Origin: Aliiroseovarius sp.
GTDB taxonomy: Bacteria > Pseudomonadota > Alphaproteobacteria > Rhodobacterales > Rhodobacteraceae
Direction: 5' to 3'
DNA length: 64,000 nucleotides
Assembly: GCF_030148435.1 (NCBI RefSeq)
Contig: NZ_JASBTN010000079.1
Location: 117,891-181,890 of the forward strand
A program made the position numbers and the translations under genes. Shown here piece by piece: positions 7,707 to 16,881 of the stretch; position 1 is the first letter of the stretch; the number at the start of each line of letters is the position of its first letter. The notes under the pieces were generated by a model. It did not search any database and had not been told where the DNA came from. It worked only from the letters and a program-made list of their open reading frames with translations.

Positions 7707-9980
7707 TCAGCCGTAATGCGCCACCGGGGTTCCTGCGACCGCGGACATGTTCAGAAGCCCGCGCGCGGTGATCGACGGGGTGACGATATGGGCGCGGTTG
7801 CCCATGCCCATCAGGATCGGCCCGACCTCGAGCCCCAGCCCCTTGGTCTTGAGGATGTTGCGTACGGCGCTGGCCGCATCGGCATTGGGGAAAACCAGCA
7901 CATTGGCCGACCCGTTGAACCGCGTATCGGGGAAGATGTGGCGGCGGGTGGCCTCGTCCAGGGCGGCGTCCACATGCATTTCGCCCTCATAGGTGAAATC
8001 GCACGGGGTGGCATCCAGGATGTCCAGCGCGCCACGGGCCCGCACGCCGGTGTCGCAGCCGTGGTTGCCGAATTGCGAATAGGAGCAGATGGCGACCTTC
8101 GGGTCGACCCCGAAGCGACGCACATGGCGCGCGGCGGCGCAGGCGGTTTCTGCAAGCTGCGCCGCGCTCGGTTCGGGATGCACATGGGTGTCGGCGATGA
8201 ACAGGGGGCCGTCCTCCAGGATCATCAGCGACAACGCGCCGGTCGGGTGCAGCTCTTCGGTGCCCAGGATCTGGTTCACATAGTTCAGGTGCCACTGATA
8301 TTGGCCGAAAGTGCCGCAGATCAGGCTGTCGGCCTGGCCGAGATGCACCATGATGGCGCCGATCGCGGTGGTGTTGGTGCGCATGATCGCCTTGGCCAGG
8401 TCCGGCGTCACACCGCGCCGGGCCATGATCCCGTGATAGGTCTGCCAATAGTCGCGGTAGCGGTCGTCGCGTTCGGGATTGACGATGTCGAAATCGACGC
8501 CGGGCTTCAGCGGCAGGCCCGCGCGTTCGCAGCGTTTCGCGATGACATCCGGGCGCCCGACAAGGATCGGCGCGTCGGTGGTTTCCTCCAGCATCGCATT
8601 GGCGGCCCGCAGCACACGCTCGTCCTCGCCCTCGGCAAAGACCACACGGCGCTCGGCGCCACGGGCGGCTTCGAAGACCGGGCGCATGATCAGGGCGGAC
8701 TTGAACACCGAACCGTCCAGCTTGGCCTTGTACTCCTCGAACGAGGCCAGGGGACGGGTGGCGACCCCGCTTTCCATCGCGGCCTTGGCGACCGCGCTGG
8801 CGACCACGCCCATCAGGCGCGGATCGAAGGGTTTCGGGATCAGGTAATCGGCGCCGAAGGAGAGCTGTTCGCCCTTGTAGGCCGCGGCCGCCTCGGCGCT
8901 GGTGGTGGCGCGGGCAAGCGCTGCGATCCCCTCGATACAGCCCAGCTGCATCGCGTCGTTGATCTCGGTCGCGCCCACGTCCAGCGCCCCGCGGAAGATG
9001 AACGGAAAGCAGAGTACGTTGTTGACCTGATTGGGAAAATCCGACCGTCCGGTGGCGATGATCGCGTCGGGCGCGACCTTGCGCACTTCGTCCGGCATGA
9101 TCTCCGGTGTCGGGTTGGCCAGTGCAAAGACCACCGGCTTGTCCGCCATCTTCGCCACCATCTCGGGTTTCAGCACACCGGGGCCAGACAGGCCCAGGAA
9201 CAGGTCGGCGCCTTCGATCACCTCGTCCAGTGTGGCGGGGCTCTGGCCTTGCGCATACTCCGCCTTCTGCGGCGTCATGTCCTTCTCGCGGCCCTCATGG
9301 ACCAGCCCCTCGATGTCGCAGAGCCAGACATTTTCCCGTTTCACGCCCAGTTTCAGAAGCATGTTCAGACAGGCAATACCCGCCGCCCCGCCGCCGGTCG
9401 ACACCACCTTGATGTCGCCGAACGCTTTGCCCACGACCATCAGCGCATTGGTTGCCGCAGCACCGACCACGATGGCCGTGCCGTGTTGGTCGTCGTGGAA
9501 AACCGGGATGTTCATGCGCTCGCGGCAGATTTGTTCAACGATAAAACAATCCGGCGCCTTGATGTCCTCCAGGTTCACCGCGCCAAAGCTCGGCTCCATC
9601 GCGCAGATGATATCGGCCAGCTTTTCCGGGTCCGCCTCGTCCAGTTCGATGTCGAAACAGTCGATATTGGCGAATTTCTTGAACAGGACCGCCTTGCCTT
9701 CCATCACCGGTTTCGAGGCCAGCGCACCGATATTGCCAAGGCCCAGCACCGCCGAACCGTTGGTGACAACCGCCACCAGGTTGCCGCGCGCCGTATAGCG
9801 GCTGGCATCTGCCGGGGTGGCCTTGATCTCCATGCAGGCATCCGCGACCCCCGGGGAATAGGCCAGCGACAGGTCGCGTCCGTTCGCCATCGGCTTGGTT
9901 GCGCGGATTTCAAGTTTGCCCGGTTTCGGGTGCTCGTGATAGTAGAGAGCGGGTTTCTGCGGTGTCTTCTCGTCTTTCAC
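7707..9980 (-). CDS. maeB: NADP-dependent malic enzyme with C-terminal phosphotransacetylase-like domain
   Basis: Decarboxylates malate to pyruvate with reduction of NADP. 757 residues in two parts: malic enzyme (about 1-420, with [16 protein letters not shown] and the dinucleotide site [16 protein letters not shown]) and a phosphate-acetyltransferase-like domain (about 430-757, [16 protein letters not shown]) that in this family is thought to be regulatory and to bind acetyl-CoA. The start is the GTG at 9980, because GGAGGAG stands six bases upstream; an in-frame ATG further up would run across a perfect palindrome at 9999-10018. A role in feeding pyruvate and NADPH from C4 acids, including those from propionate via the adjacent prpE, is plausible. 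Confidence 0.93.
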   Translation of the reverse strand: MKDEKTPQKPALYYHEHPKPGKLEIRATKPMANGRDLSLAYSPGVADACMEIKATPADASRYTARGNLVAVVTNGSAVLGLGNIGALASKPVMEGKAVLFKKFANIDCFDIELDEADPEKLADIICAMEPSFGAVNLEDIKAPDCFIVEQICRERMNIPVFHDDQHGTAIVVGAAATNALMVVGKAFGDIKVVSTGGGAAGIACLNMLLKLGVKRENVWLCDIEGLVHEGREKDMTPQKAEYAQGQSPATLDEVIEGADLFLGLSGPGVLKPEMVAKMADKPVVFALANPTPEIMPDEVRKVAPDAIIATGRSDFPNQVNNVLCFPFIFRGALDVGATEINDAMQLGCIEGIAALARATTSAEAAAAYKGEQLSFGADYLIPKPFDPRLMGVVASAVAKAAMESGVATRPLASFEEYKAKLDGSVFKSALIMRPVFEAARGAERRVVFAEGEDERVLRAANAMLEETTDAPILVGRPDVIAKRCERAGLPLKPGVDFDIVNPERDDRYRDYWQTYHGIMARRGVTPDLAKAIMRTNTTAIGAIMVHLGQADSLICGTFGQYQWHLNYVNQILGTEELHPTGALSLMILEDGPLFIADTHVHPEPSAAQLAETACAAARHVRRFGVDPKVAICSYSQFGNHGCDTGVRARGALDILDATPCDFTYEGEMHVDAALDEATRRHIFPDTRFNGSANVLVFPNADAASAVRNILKTKGLGLEVGPILMGMGNRAHIVTPSITARGLLNMSAVAGTPVAHYG

Positions 9981-9998
9981 GGGCGGCTCCTCCGGCTG

Positions 9999-10018
9999 AT
10001 GGTTTAAGGTTAAACCAT
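9999..10018. promoter_or_regulatory. Perfect palindrome at the maeB promoter
   Basis: Arms ATGGTTTAA and TTAAACCAT are exact inverted copies around a 2-bp GG centre. The site ends 19 bp before the GTG start and overlaps where the promoter or 5' leader must be. Size and symmetry fit a dimeric repressor or activator of LacI or GntR type; I cannot name it. It may also serve the divergent cdd operon. Confidence 0.6.
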
Positions 10019-10163
10019 CCTCTTGACCTCGCGGCATACACCCAAAGTCATACACCGATCAAGCCCGGCTGTCCCGCTCTTTGCCGCCATGAGCCCCGTT
10101 TCCCCTTGCATCCGCCGGATGGTAGCGCCAACCTTGATCAATCAGTCAGAAATGGAGTCGCTC

Positions 10164-10556
10164 ATGTCCCTGTTGGACGCGGCGAAGCGGGCGCGTGAAA
10201 ATGCCCATGCCCCCTATTCGAACTTCAAGGTCGGCGCGGCGGTGAAAACCGCCTCTGGTGAGATATTCGCCGGCTGCAATGTTGAAAACGTGGCCTATCC
10301 AGAAGGCACCTGCGCCGAGGCCGGCGCGATTGCCGCCATGGTCATGGCCGGGCAGCGCGAGATCACCGAGGCGCTGGTGATTGCCGATGCGCCCCTGCCG
10401 GTCACACCCTGCGGCGGTTGCCGCCAGAAGCTCAGGGAATTTTGCGGGCCCGAAACGCGCGTCACCATGCTGACCACCGGCGGGGCCGAGCAGGTCATGA
10501 CCATGGCCGAGCTTCTGCCCGGTGCCTTCACCAATGCGCATCTGGAGAACACATGA
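10164..10556 (+). CDS. cdd: Cytidine deaminase
   Basis: Deaminates cytidine and deoxycytidine to uridine and deoxyuridine. 130 residues, the homotetrameric short form. Zinc and catalytic motifs are [13 protein letters not shown] near the N-terminus, C-A-E within [12 protein letters not shown] and PCGGCRQ (two Cys zinc ligands). The usual Arg after C-A-E is Ala here, a variation worth noting. The start at 10164 follows GGAG at good spacing; ATG 10152 is an alternative. First gene of a tight salvage operon, as its stop overlaps the deoB start. Confidence 0.94.
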   Translation: MSLLDAAKRARENAHAPYSNFKVGAAVKTASGEIFAGCNVENVAYPEGTCAEAGAIAAMVMAGQREITEALVIADAPLPVTPCGGCRQKLREFCGPETRVTMLTTGGAEQVMTMAELLPGAFTNAHLENT

Positions 10557-11764
10557 CACGCGCTTTTCTTGTCGTCATGGACAGTGTCGGCATCGGCGGC
10601 GCGCCGGATGCGGATCGTTTCTTCAATGGCGACCGGCCCGACACCGGGTCGAACACGCTGTTGCACATTGCCCGGGCCTGCGCCGAGGGCCGCGCCGAGG
10701 ACGGGCGCTCCGGTCCGCTTGCGCTGCCCAACCTTGATGCGCTGGGGCTCGGGGCTGCCGTTAACCTGGCCTGCGGTGAGGCCGCTCCGAACCTGGACGC
10801 GACCCCGACCGGGGTATGGGGCGCCGCCGAAGAGGTCAGCCCGGGCAAGGACACCCCGTCGGGCCATTGGGAGATCGCCGGCGTGCCCGTGCCCTGGGAC
10901 TGGAGTTATTTTCCCGACACCCAGCCCTCCTTTCCGCCCGACCTGACCGCCGCCATTTGCGAGGCGGCGGGCGTTGACCGCATCCTGGGCGACAAACACG
11001 CCTCGGGCACGGTGATCCTGGACGAGCTGGGCGCCGAACACATGCGCACCGGCTTGCCGATTGTCTACACCTCGGCGGACTCGGTCCTTCAGATCGCCGC
11101 TCATGAGGAGCTCTTCGGCCTCGACCGGCTGCTTGATCTCTGCCGCGCGATTGCGCCCATGGTGCATGAGATGCGCGTGGGCCGCGTCATTGCCCGCCCC
11201 TTCGTCGGCAACACCGAAACCGGGTTCACCCGCACCACGAACCGGCGCGACTTTGCGGTGAACCCGCCCGCGCCCACGCTCTGCGACTGGGTGCAGGCGG
11301 CCGGGCGAAAGGTCCATGCGGTAGGCAAGATCGGTGACATCTTTGCCCACCAGGGCATCGACACGCTGCGCAAGGGCGCGGACGCGGCCCTGATGGAGCA
11401 CCTGATCGATCTGATGGATGAGGCCGGGGAGGGGGATCTGGTGTTTGCCAATTTCGTCGAATTCGATGCCAGGTTCGGCCATCGCCGTGACATTTCCGGC
11501 TATGCCCGCGCGCTGGAATGGTTCGACCGCCAGCTGCCGCGGGTATTCGACAGGGCCCGGCCGGGGGACCTGATCCTGTTCACCGCCGATCACGGCAACG
11601 ATCCCAGCTGGACCGGCACCGATCACACCCGCGAACGGGTGCCGGTGCTGATCCACGGTCTGGGCCCCGGCCAGATTGGCCTGTGCGGCTTTTCGGACAT
11701 TGCCGCGAGCATGGCCGAGCACCTCGGAGTGTCGGAACGCGGGGCGGGGAGGAGTTTTCTGTGA
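10553..11764 (+). CDS. deoB: Phosphopentomutase
   Basis: Interconverts (deoxy)ribose 1-phosphate and 5-phosphate, passing nucleoside sugar to the pentose pathway. 403 residues, alkaline-phosphatase superfamily. Visible are the N-terminal metal motif [11 protein letters not shown], the phospho-threonine segment KDTPSGHWE and the C-terminal metal motif FTADHGNDP. The start overlaps the cdd stop (ATGA), and its own stop overlaps the add GTG start, so the genes are translationally coupled. Confidence 0.95.
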   Translation: MTRAFLVVMDSVGIGGAPDADRFFNGDRPDTGSNTLLHIARACAEGRAEDGRSGPLALPNLDALGLGAAVNLACGEAAPNLDATPTGVWGAAEEVSPGKDTPSGHWEIAGVPVPWDWSYFPDTQPSFPPDLTAAICEAAGVDRILGDKHASGTVILDELGAEHMRTGLPIVYTSADSVLQIAAHEELFGLDRLLDLCRAIAPMVHEMRVGRVIARPFVGNTETGFTRTTNRRDFAVNPPAPTLCDWVQAAGRKVHAVGKIGDIFAHQGIDTLRKGADAALMEHLIDLMDEAGEGDLVFANFVEFDARFGHRRDISGYARALEWFDRQLPRVFDRARPGDLILFTADHGNDPSWTGTDHTRERVPVLIHGLGPGQIGLCGFSDIAASMAEHLGVSERGAGRSFL

Positions 11765-12753
11765 ACTGGCGTGACTTTCCCAAGATCGAGCTGCACCTGC
11801 ACCTCGAAGGGGCCGCCCCTCCGGCGCTGATCAAGCAGCTGGCTTTTGAGAAGAAGTTGGACATTTCCAACATTTTCACCCCGGATGGCCAGTATGATTA
11901 CCGTGATTTCTGGCACTTTCTCGAGGTTTACGAGGCGGCGACCTCGGTTCTGACCGGACCCGAGGAATTCAAGCGTCTGACCGCCGCGGTGCTGGAAGAA
12001 AGCGCCGCGCACGGGGTGATCTATACCGAGGCCTTCCTGTCCCCCGACTTTTGTGGCGGGCGCGACGTGGGGGCGTGGCGCGAGTATCTGCATGCGATCC
12101 GGGAAGCCGCCGATGAAGCCCACGCAGCCCATGGGATCACCCTGCGCGGCATCATCACCCCGATCCGTCACTTCGGCGGCGATGTGGCGCGCGAGACCGC
12201 CCGCTGCGCGCAGGAGACAGCGGGCGATTTCATCACCGGTTTCGGTATTGGCGGCGACGAGAAGGCCGGACATCTGAAGGATTTCGCCTATGCGTTCGAC
12301 ATGGCACGCGAAGCCGGGTTGCGGCTGACCGCCCATGCCGGGGAATGGTGCGGGCCCGAAGAGGTGCGCGCGGCGCTGGATCACCTGCGGGTCGCGCGGA
12401 TCGGCCACGGGGTGAGGTCCATCGAGGATGCCGCGCTGGTCGAACGGCTGGCGCAGGAACAGATCGTGCTGGAGGTCTGCCCGGGGTCGAACGTGTTCCT
12501 CGGCGCCTATCCGCGGCTTGCCGCCCACCCGATCGAACGGTTGCGCGCCGAAGGGGTCAAGGTCACGGTCTCGACCGATGATCCACCCTTCTTCCGCACA
12601 ACCATGACCCGGGAATACGAGGATCTGGAACGTGTCTTCGGCTGGGATGCCGAACGGTTCACACAGGTTAACCTCGTCGCGGCCGAGGCCGCTTTCTGCG
12701 ATGATGAGACACGCGCTGCCCTGCGCGACAGACTGGAGACTCCCCATGTATGA
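11761..12753 (+). CDS. add: Adenosine deaminase
   Basis: Deaminates adenosine and deoxyadenosine to inosine forms. 330 residues, a zinc TIM-barrel amidohydrolase. Catalytic motifs in order: HLHLEG (metal His pair), HAGEW (His/Glu), IGHG and STDDPPFF (metal Asp). The GTG at 11761 is preferred: GGAGGAG is placed just upstream, GTGA overlaps the deoB stop, and the protein then begins [14 protein letters not shown] as in the family. The stop overlaps the upp start. Adenine deaminase cannot be fully excluded by eye, but length and context favour add. Confidence 0.92.
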   Translation: MNWRDFPKIELHLHLEGAAPPALIKQLAFEKKLDISNIFTPDGQYDYRDFWHFLEVYEAATSVLTGPEEFKRLTAAVLEESAAHGVIYTEAFLSPDFCGGRDVGAWREYLHAIREAADEAHAAHGITLRGIITPIRHFGGDVARETARCAQETAGDFITGFGIGGDEKAGHLKDFAYAFDMAREAGLRLTAHAGEWCGPEEVRAALDHLRVARIGHGVRSIEDAALVERLAQEQIVLEVCPGSNVFLGAYPRLAAHPIERLRAEGVKVTVSTDDPPFFRTTMTREYEDLERVFGWDAERFTQVNLVAAEAAFCDDETRAALRDRLETPHV

Positions 12754-13378
12754 CCACCTGACGATCGTCGATCACCCGCTGGTGCAGCACAAGCTGAGCC
12801 TGATGCGCGAGAAGGAAACGCAGAGCGCCGTGTTCCGCCAGCTTCTGCGCGAGATCAGCCAGCTTCTGGCCTATGAGGTCACGCGCGAACTGCCGATGAC
12901 CACGCAGGAGATCGACACGCCCCTGCAGAAGATGGACGCGCCGGTTCTGGCGGGCAAGAAGCTGGCGCTGGTGTCGATCCTGCGGGCCGGCAACGGGTTG
13001 CTGGACGGCATTCTGGAGCTTATCCCCCTGGCGCGCGTGGGCTTTGTGGGTCTGTATCGCGACGAGGAAACGCTCGAGCCGGTGCAGTATTACTTCAAGG
13101 TGCCCGAGGCGCTTGAGGACCGTCTGGTGATCGCCGTGGACCCGATGCTGGCAACCGGCAACAGCTCGGTCGCGGCCATTGATCTGCTGAAAAAGGCCGG
13201 CGCCAGGAATATCCGCTTCCTTTGCCTGCTGGCCGCGCCCGAGGGGGTTGCGCGCATGAAAGAGGCCCATCCCGACGTGCCGATCATCACCGCCTCGCTG
13301 GACGAACGCCTGAACGAGAATGGCTATATCGTGCCCGGTCTTGGCGACGCGGGCGACCGCATGTTCGGGACCAAATAG
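12746..13378 (+). CDS. upp: Uracil phosphoribosyltransferase
   Basis: Makes UMP from uracil and PRPP. 210 residues, type I PRTase. The PRPP loop reads [10 protein letters not shown], and the uracil-binding end has [11 protein letters not shown] near the C-terminus. The ATG at 12746 overlaps the last codons of add. Last gene of the cdd-deoB-add-upp operon; no uridine or thymidine phosphorylase is in the window, although the operon logic calls for one. Confidence 0.96.
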   Translation: MYDHLTIVDHPLVQHKLSLMREKETQSAVFRQLLREISQLLAYEVTRELPMTTQEIDTPLQKMDAPVLAGKKLALVSILRAGNGLLDGILELIPLARVGFVGLYRDEETLEPVQYYFKVPEALEDRLVIAVDPMLATGNSSVAAIDLLKKAGARNIRFLCLLAAPEGVARMKEAHPDVPIITASLDERLNENGYIVPGLGDAGDRMFGTK

Positions 13379-13392
13379 AGGGTTAACCCTCT
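13377..13392 (+). terminator. Hairpin at the upp stop codon
   Basis: A 16-bp perfect palindrome, AGAGGG-TTAA-CCCTCT, begins inside the upp stop codon. No T-run follows, so it may be a 3'-end stabilising or Rho-assisted site rather than an intrinsic terminator. Confidence 0.4.
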
Positions 13393-13515
13393 GTGACCGC
13401 TTGTTAACCTTTGTTGCGCGCGTTGGGACAAACCGGGCGCGCGCAACGTATTGCCCCTTTACTCGCTAGGGTAACTCCTGCATCATTCCCACCATATTTT
13501 GTGTGGGGGCACAGT

Positions 13516-14592
13516 ATGCAGAGTTTCAGATCTTTCGCCATCGCCGCAGTCGCTGCCATCCTGACGACACCCGGCGCCGAGGCCCTGACCCTGGCCCAGG
13601 GCGCGCAGCCGGCGGAAACGCCACCCTCCAGCTACCGGGCAGACGTTTATATCGACAGCCGCGGCTGCGCCTATGTACGCGCCGGGATCGATGGGCGGAC
13701 CAGCTGGGTGCCGCGCGTGACCCGGGACCGCAAGGTGGTCTGCGGAATGGCACCGACCTTTGCGCGGGGGACTGTGGCACCGACACAGGCACCGACCCCG
13801 ACCCCGGCATCACCATCGGCTCCCGAACCTGCCCCGGCCCGGATCGCGCGTTCTTCCATGCCGGCTACGGCGCCCGCTGCCGACCCCACCGCGCCGGCTG
13901 AGGAGCTGCGTGACACGCCCGCCGCCGACTCCGTGCGCACGGTGTATGTGGCCTGCGCCAATCCGGGGGATGAAATGCTGGTGCCCGCCGGGCGAGTCAG
14001 GATCCGCTATACCTGCACGGCGCGTGAACAGGTGGTGCGCAAGGTGCGGCTGTCCGATGGCGCGACGCTGCGCATCATTGCCACCCGCGGCCCGCGTGAA
14101 ACTGTGCGCAATCGTCCGCGCGCCGCCCAGGCCGCTCCGGTTGCCGCTCCGGTTGACGGGCAGGCCGTGCCGGAGGGCTATCGCGTCGCCTGGGACGATG
14201 ACCGCCTGAACCCGAACCGCGGCCCGCGCAGCGCGGCCGGGGACGCGCAGATGGCGCGGGTCTGGGATGACAGCGTGCCGATGCGCCGGGTGGCCGGGGC
14301 GGCCATTGCGTCGACGACCTACTCGACCATGTCCGCGCCCCGTCGCGGCGCAGAGGCGGGCGGGGATGCGCGCTTCGTCCAGGCCGCCAGCTTTGCCGAC
14401 GCCGGGAACGCGCAACGCACCGCGCGGCGCATTGCCCGGCTGGGCCTGCCGGTGCGCATGATCAGGGTGACGCGCGGCGGCCGGGCGCTGCGGTTGGTGC
14501 AGGCCGGGCCCTTCGCCTCCCGTGCCGAGATGAACCGCGCATTGGGAGAGGTACGGGGCCTTGGCTTTGCCGACGCCTTTGCGGTGAAATAG
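13516..14592 (+). CDS. Secreted or periplasmic SPOR-domain protein
   Basis: 358 residues. Residues 1-24 form a signal peptide (MQSFRSFAIAAVAAIL, cleavage after AEA likely). The middle has YIDSRGCAYVRAGIDG and later VACANPGDEMLV, with Pro/Ala-rich linkers typical of the periplasm. The last about 75 residues are a SPOR domain (FVQAASFADAGNAQRTARRI to the end), which in other proteins binds denuded septal peptidoglycan glycan strands. A role in cell-wall remodelling or division is therefore likely but unproven. The start at 13516 is chosen because it begins the signal peptide; longer starts add no family-like sequence. Confidence 0.85.
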   Translation: MQSFRSFAIAAVAAILTTPGAEALTLAQGAQPAETPPSSYRADVYIDSRGCAYVRAGIDGRTSWVPRVTRDRKVVCGMAPTFARGTVAPTQAPTPTPASPSAPEPAPARIARSSMPATAPAADPTAPAEELRDTPAADSVRTVYVACANPGDEMLVPAGRVRIRYTCTAREQVVRKVRLSDGATLRIIATRGPRETVRNRPRAAQAAPVAAPVDGQAVPEGYRVAWDDDRLNPNRGPRSAAGDAQMARVWDDSVPMRRVAGAAIASTTYSTMSAPRRGAEAGGDARFVQAASFADAGNAQRTARRIARLGLPVRMIRVTRGGRALRLVQAGPFASRAEMNRALGEVRGLGFADAFAVK

Positions 14593-14612
14593 CCCCGCCT
14601 GCCAGAAACCTG

Positions 14613-14646
14613 AAAGCCCCGCCGGAACGTCCGGACGGGGCTTTTT
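14613..14646 (+). terminator. Rho-independent terminator after the SPOR gene
   Basis: AAAGCCCCG pairs with CGGGGCTTT, with an inner CCGGA/TCCGG stem, followed by a T-run (14642-14646). It lies just beyond the SPOR gene stop and faces the convergent gene at 14662. Confidence 0.85.
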
Positions 14647-14661
14647 CATGCGCGGGTCATT

Positions 14662-15678
14662 TCATTCGCCGCATATCCCCTGCAGGCTGATCCAGCTGCC
14701 ATCGTCGATCAGCGGACCGGCCTCGCTGATCGGGACAGGGTCGGCCTCGATCAGGGCCAGGCTGCGCTCGCCGGTCTGGTCCAGGGCAAAGGCATAGGGG
14801 CTGGAGCGCAGCCGGGCGTCGGCAAAGCGCGCGACCAGCATGTCGGTCGGCACAGGCGCAGGCGCGCGGGTCACAAGGGTCTGCGCATAGGTGTCCAGAG
14901 CGGCGTCGGGCATCTGCCCCGAGGTCAGAAGGCGCAGCGTTGCGCCCAGGCCTGCCTGGCTCAGCAGACTGCGCATCGGGTCGTCGAGCTCGCGGCGTAG
15001 CGCCTCGGCCAGCAGATATCCCGCCGCCACATCCGGTTCCTCGTAATCTTCTATGACGGCGCGGTTCAGCAGAAGGATGCCGCCGGGCAAATGGCTTGCG
15101 CCGGGCGGACCGCCGGGCAGCACCATGACCTGGGCCTGACCGGGCCCCAGGACGCGGGTGGCAAGCCGCCCCAGCGCGCGGCGTCCGGCCGGGTCCGAAC
15201 AGGGCGCCCCGGTCACGCGCGTGATGCGCGCCAGCAGCCGTTGCCCCACTGCCGCGCGGGTCGGTTCGGGCACCACGCGGGCGGTGTAATCCGTCAGCGC
15301 GCCGGGCAGCCAGAACAGGCCCAGTGCAGCAAAGCCCAGCACCCCGGCAGCCTGCAGCCCGAAGCGCAGGCGCCCCGGGCGCGGCGTCTGGCGGGTGATC
15401 GCGTTGCGCACGCGCCCCAGCGCCTCGATCATCGTGTCGTCGTCAAGCTCGAGCTCCTCGTCCAGGTCGGTGCCGGGGGAATAGAGCGCGGGCCGAGAGC
15501 CCGGGTTCAGCCGACGCACGGCGGGCAGGGACCAATGGGTCAGCGGGTGTTCGGCCATGTCGGCAATGGTCAGCGTCGCCTCGCCCAGCAAGACGATCAC
15601 ATTGCGTCGCTGTTCACCTTCGCCACCGCGCCACAGGCCCGGGGCTTCCAGCCGTTCATACTGTGTGAGGGCTGTCAT
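14662..15678 (-). CDS. Membrane protein resembling a degenerate M48 peptidase
   Basis: 338 residues with one clear hydrophobic segment (FGLQAAGVLGFAALGLFWLP) in the first third, so a single-pass membrane protein. After it, the sequence AQVMVLPGGPPGAS and LPGGILLLNRAVIED is laid out like the M48 metallopeptidase core, but where HExxH should be it reads AGYLLAEALRRE, with no histidines. It is therefore probably an inactive M48-like protein, if related at all. I chose ATG 15678 (MTALTQYERLEAPG); ATG 15717 is an in-frame alternative. Convergent with the SPOR gene. Biological role unknown. Confidence 0.6.
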   Translation of the reverse strand: MTALTQYERLEAPGLWRGGEGEQRRNVIVLLGEATLTIADMAEHPLTHWSLPAVRRLNPGSRPALYSPGTDLDEELELDDDTMIEALGRVRNAITRQTPRPGRLRFGLQAAGVLGFAALGLFWLPGALTDYTARVVPEPTRAAVGQRLLARITRVTGAPCSDPAGRRALGRLATRVLGPGQAQVMVLPGGPPGASHLPGGILLLNRAVIEDYEEPDVAAGYLLAEALRRELDDPMRSLLSQAGLGATLRLLTSGQMPDAALDTYAQTLVTRAPAPVPTDMLVARFADARLRSSPYAFALDQTGERSLALIEADPVPISEAGPLIDDGSWISLQGICGE

Positions 15679-15738
15679 TCTGCTCGTATCCGCCACCCGT
15701 TTTCTGACCCTGAGCATAGCCCCAAGCAGATGTGATTT

Positions 15739-16692
15739 CTAGGGGGCGACGCCCCCGCCATGAGGTTCAGCCGGGCCGCTGTCGACCACAGGTTGTTTCG
15801 TGCGCAGCGAAATCACCGCGCCCGAGGCGGCGATCAGCCCCATGCCCAGGATTGCGCTGGACCCAAGGGTCTGGCCGAACATCAGCCAGCCCCAGAAGGC
15901 GGCGAAGATCAACAGCGAGTATTCGAAGATGGCAACCTGCGCCGCCTCGCCTAGCTGATAGGCCCGAAACAGCATGCCGACCGCCACCATGGAGCCTACA
16001 ACCTGTACGCCGATCAGCGCCCAGCTGGTCGGGCCGGGCCAGACCAGCCCGCGCACAAGGAAACCGTCGGGACCGTCGGGGACCTCGACCGGGAACAGGG
16101 TGAACCAGGTGGTGCCGACCACCCCGAACAGGCCCAGCCAGAGGAAGAAGAACAGCAGCATGGACAGGGTGCTTTCCCCTTCGCACCACTGCCGCGTGGC
16201 CAGCGCGCCGATCGCATAGAAAAAGCCCGAGGCCATCGGGATCAGCGCGACCGGATCCAGCCCGTCCCGGAACGGTTGCAAGACCAGGAGCACCCCGCCG
16301 AAGCCCAGCACGGCGGCGGAGATCCGGGTCGGGCCGACTTTCTGGCCCAGAAACAGGGCGCTGATGAGCATGACCCAGATCGGCGCGGTAAACAGCCCGG
16401 CCGCCACCTGGCTCACCGGCATGAAGCCCAGGCTGCCGAAATAGATCAGCATCGCCACCCCGGTCACGCCGCCGCGCAGGGCGACGGCCCAGAGGCGGTT
16501 GGGCCTCAGCCGCGCAAACCCCAGCGCGCTCATCGCGGCGAGCAGCGCCGCCGCCAGCACGCCCCGCGTGGCATGGAACTGCCACAGCCCGGTGTCGCGG
16601 GCGATCACCGCGACCGCGTTGTCTATCAGCCCCAGCAGGAACATCGCGGCAAAAATCACACCGGCGGCAGCCATCGGTTTGTCGTTCGCCAT
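15739..16692 (-). CDS. EamA/DMT-family transporter
   Basis: 317 residues with about ten hydrophobic segments in two halves, the drug/metabolite transporter (RhaT/YdcZ-like) architecture; typical stretches are GVLAAALLAAMSALGFARLR and the C-terminal SSAILGMGLIAASGAVISL. The family exports amino acids, purines or other metabolites, but the substrate cannot be read from sequence. The start at 16692 has GGAGAG at 16697-16702; ATG 16716 is possible. The last codons (GGGVAP) coincide with a GC hairpin GGGGGCG/CGCCCCC near 15741-15756 that may help end transcription. Confidence 0.85.
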   Translation of the reverse strand: MANDKPMAAAGVIFAAMFLLGLIDNAVAVIARDTGLWQFHATRGVLAAALLAAMSALGFARLRPNRLWAVALRGGVTGVAMLIYFGSLGFMPVSQVAAGLFTAPIWVMLISALFLGQKVGPTRISAAVLGFGGVLLVLQPFRDGLDPVALIPMASGFFYAIGALATRQWCEGESTLSMLLFFFLWLGLFGVVGTTWFTLFPVEVPDGPDGFLVRGLVWPGPTSWALIGVQVVGSMVAVGMLFRAYQLGEAAQVAIFEYSLLIFAAFWGWLMFGQTLGSSAILGMGLIAASGAVISLRTKQPVVDSGPAEPHGGGVAP

Positions 16693-16881
16693 AGTCTCTC
16701 CGTCGTGTTTGCCCATTGACCACGGGGCAGGGGATGCGCTCTTGTCTGTAGACCCCCCGGCACGGCGGCGACATGCCAAAAGCGACACGGGGTCCGGAAA
16801 AACGGGACAGGCCGGGCGGGCCGGGTGCCAGGAGGAGGCGCCGCCGCCGAAACGGTCAGGCAAAATACAGGGAGGAAGCCC

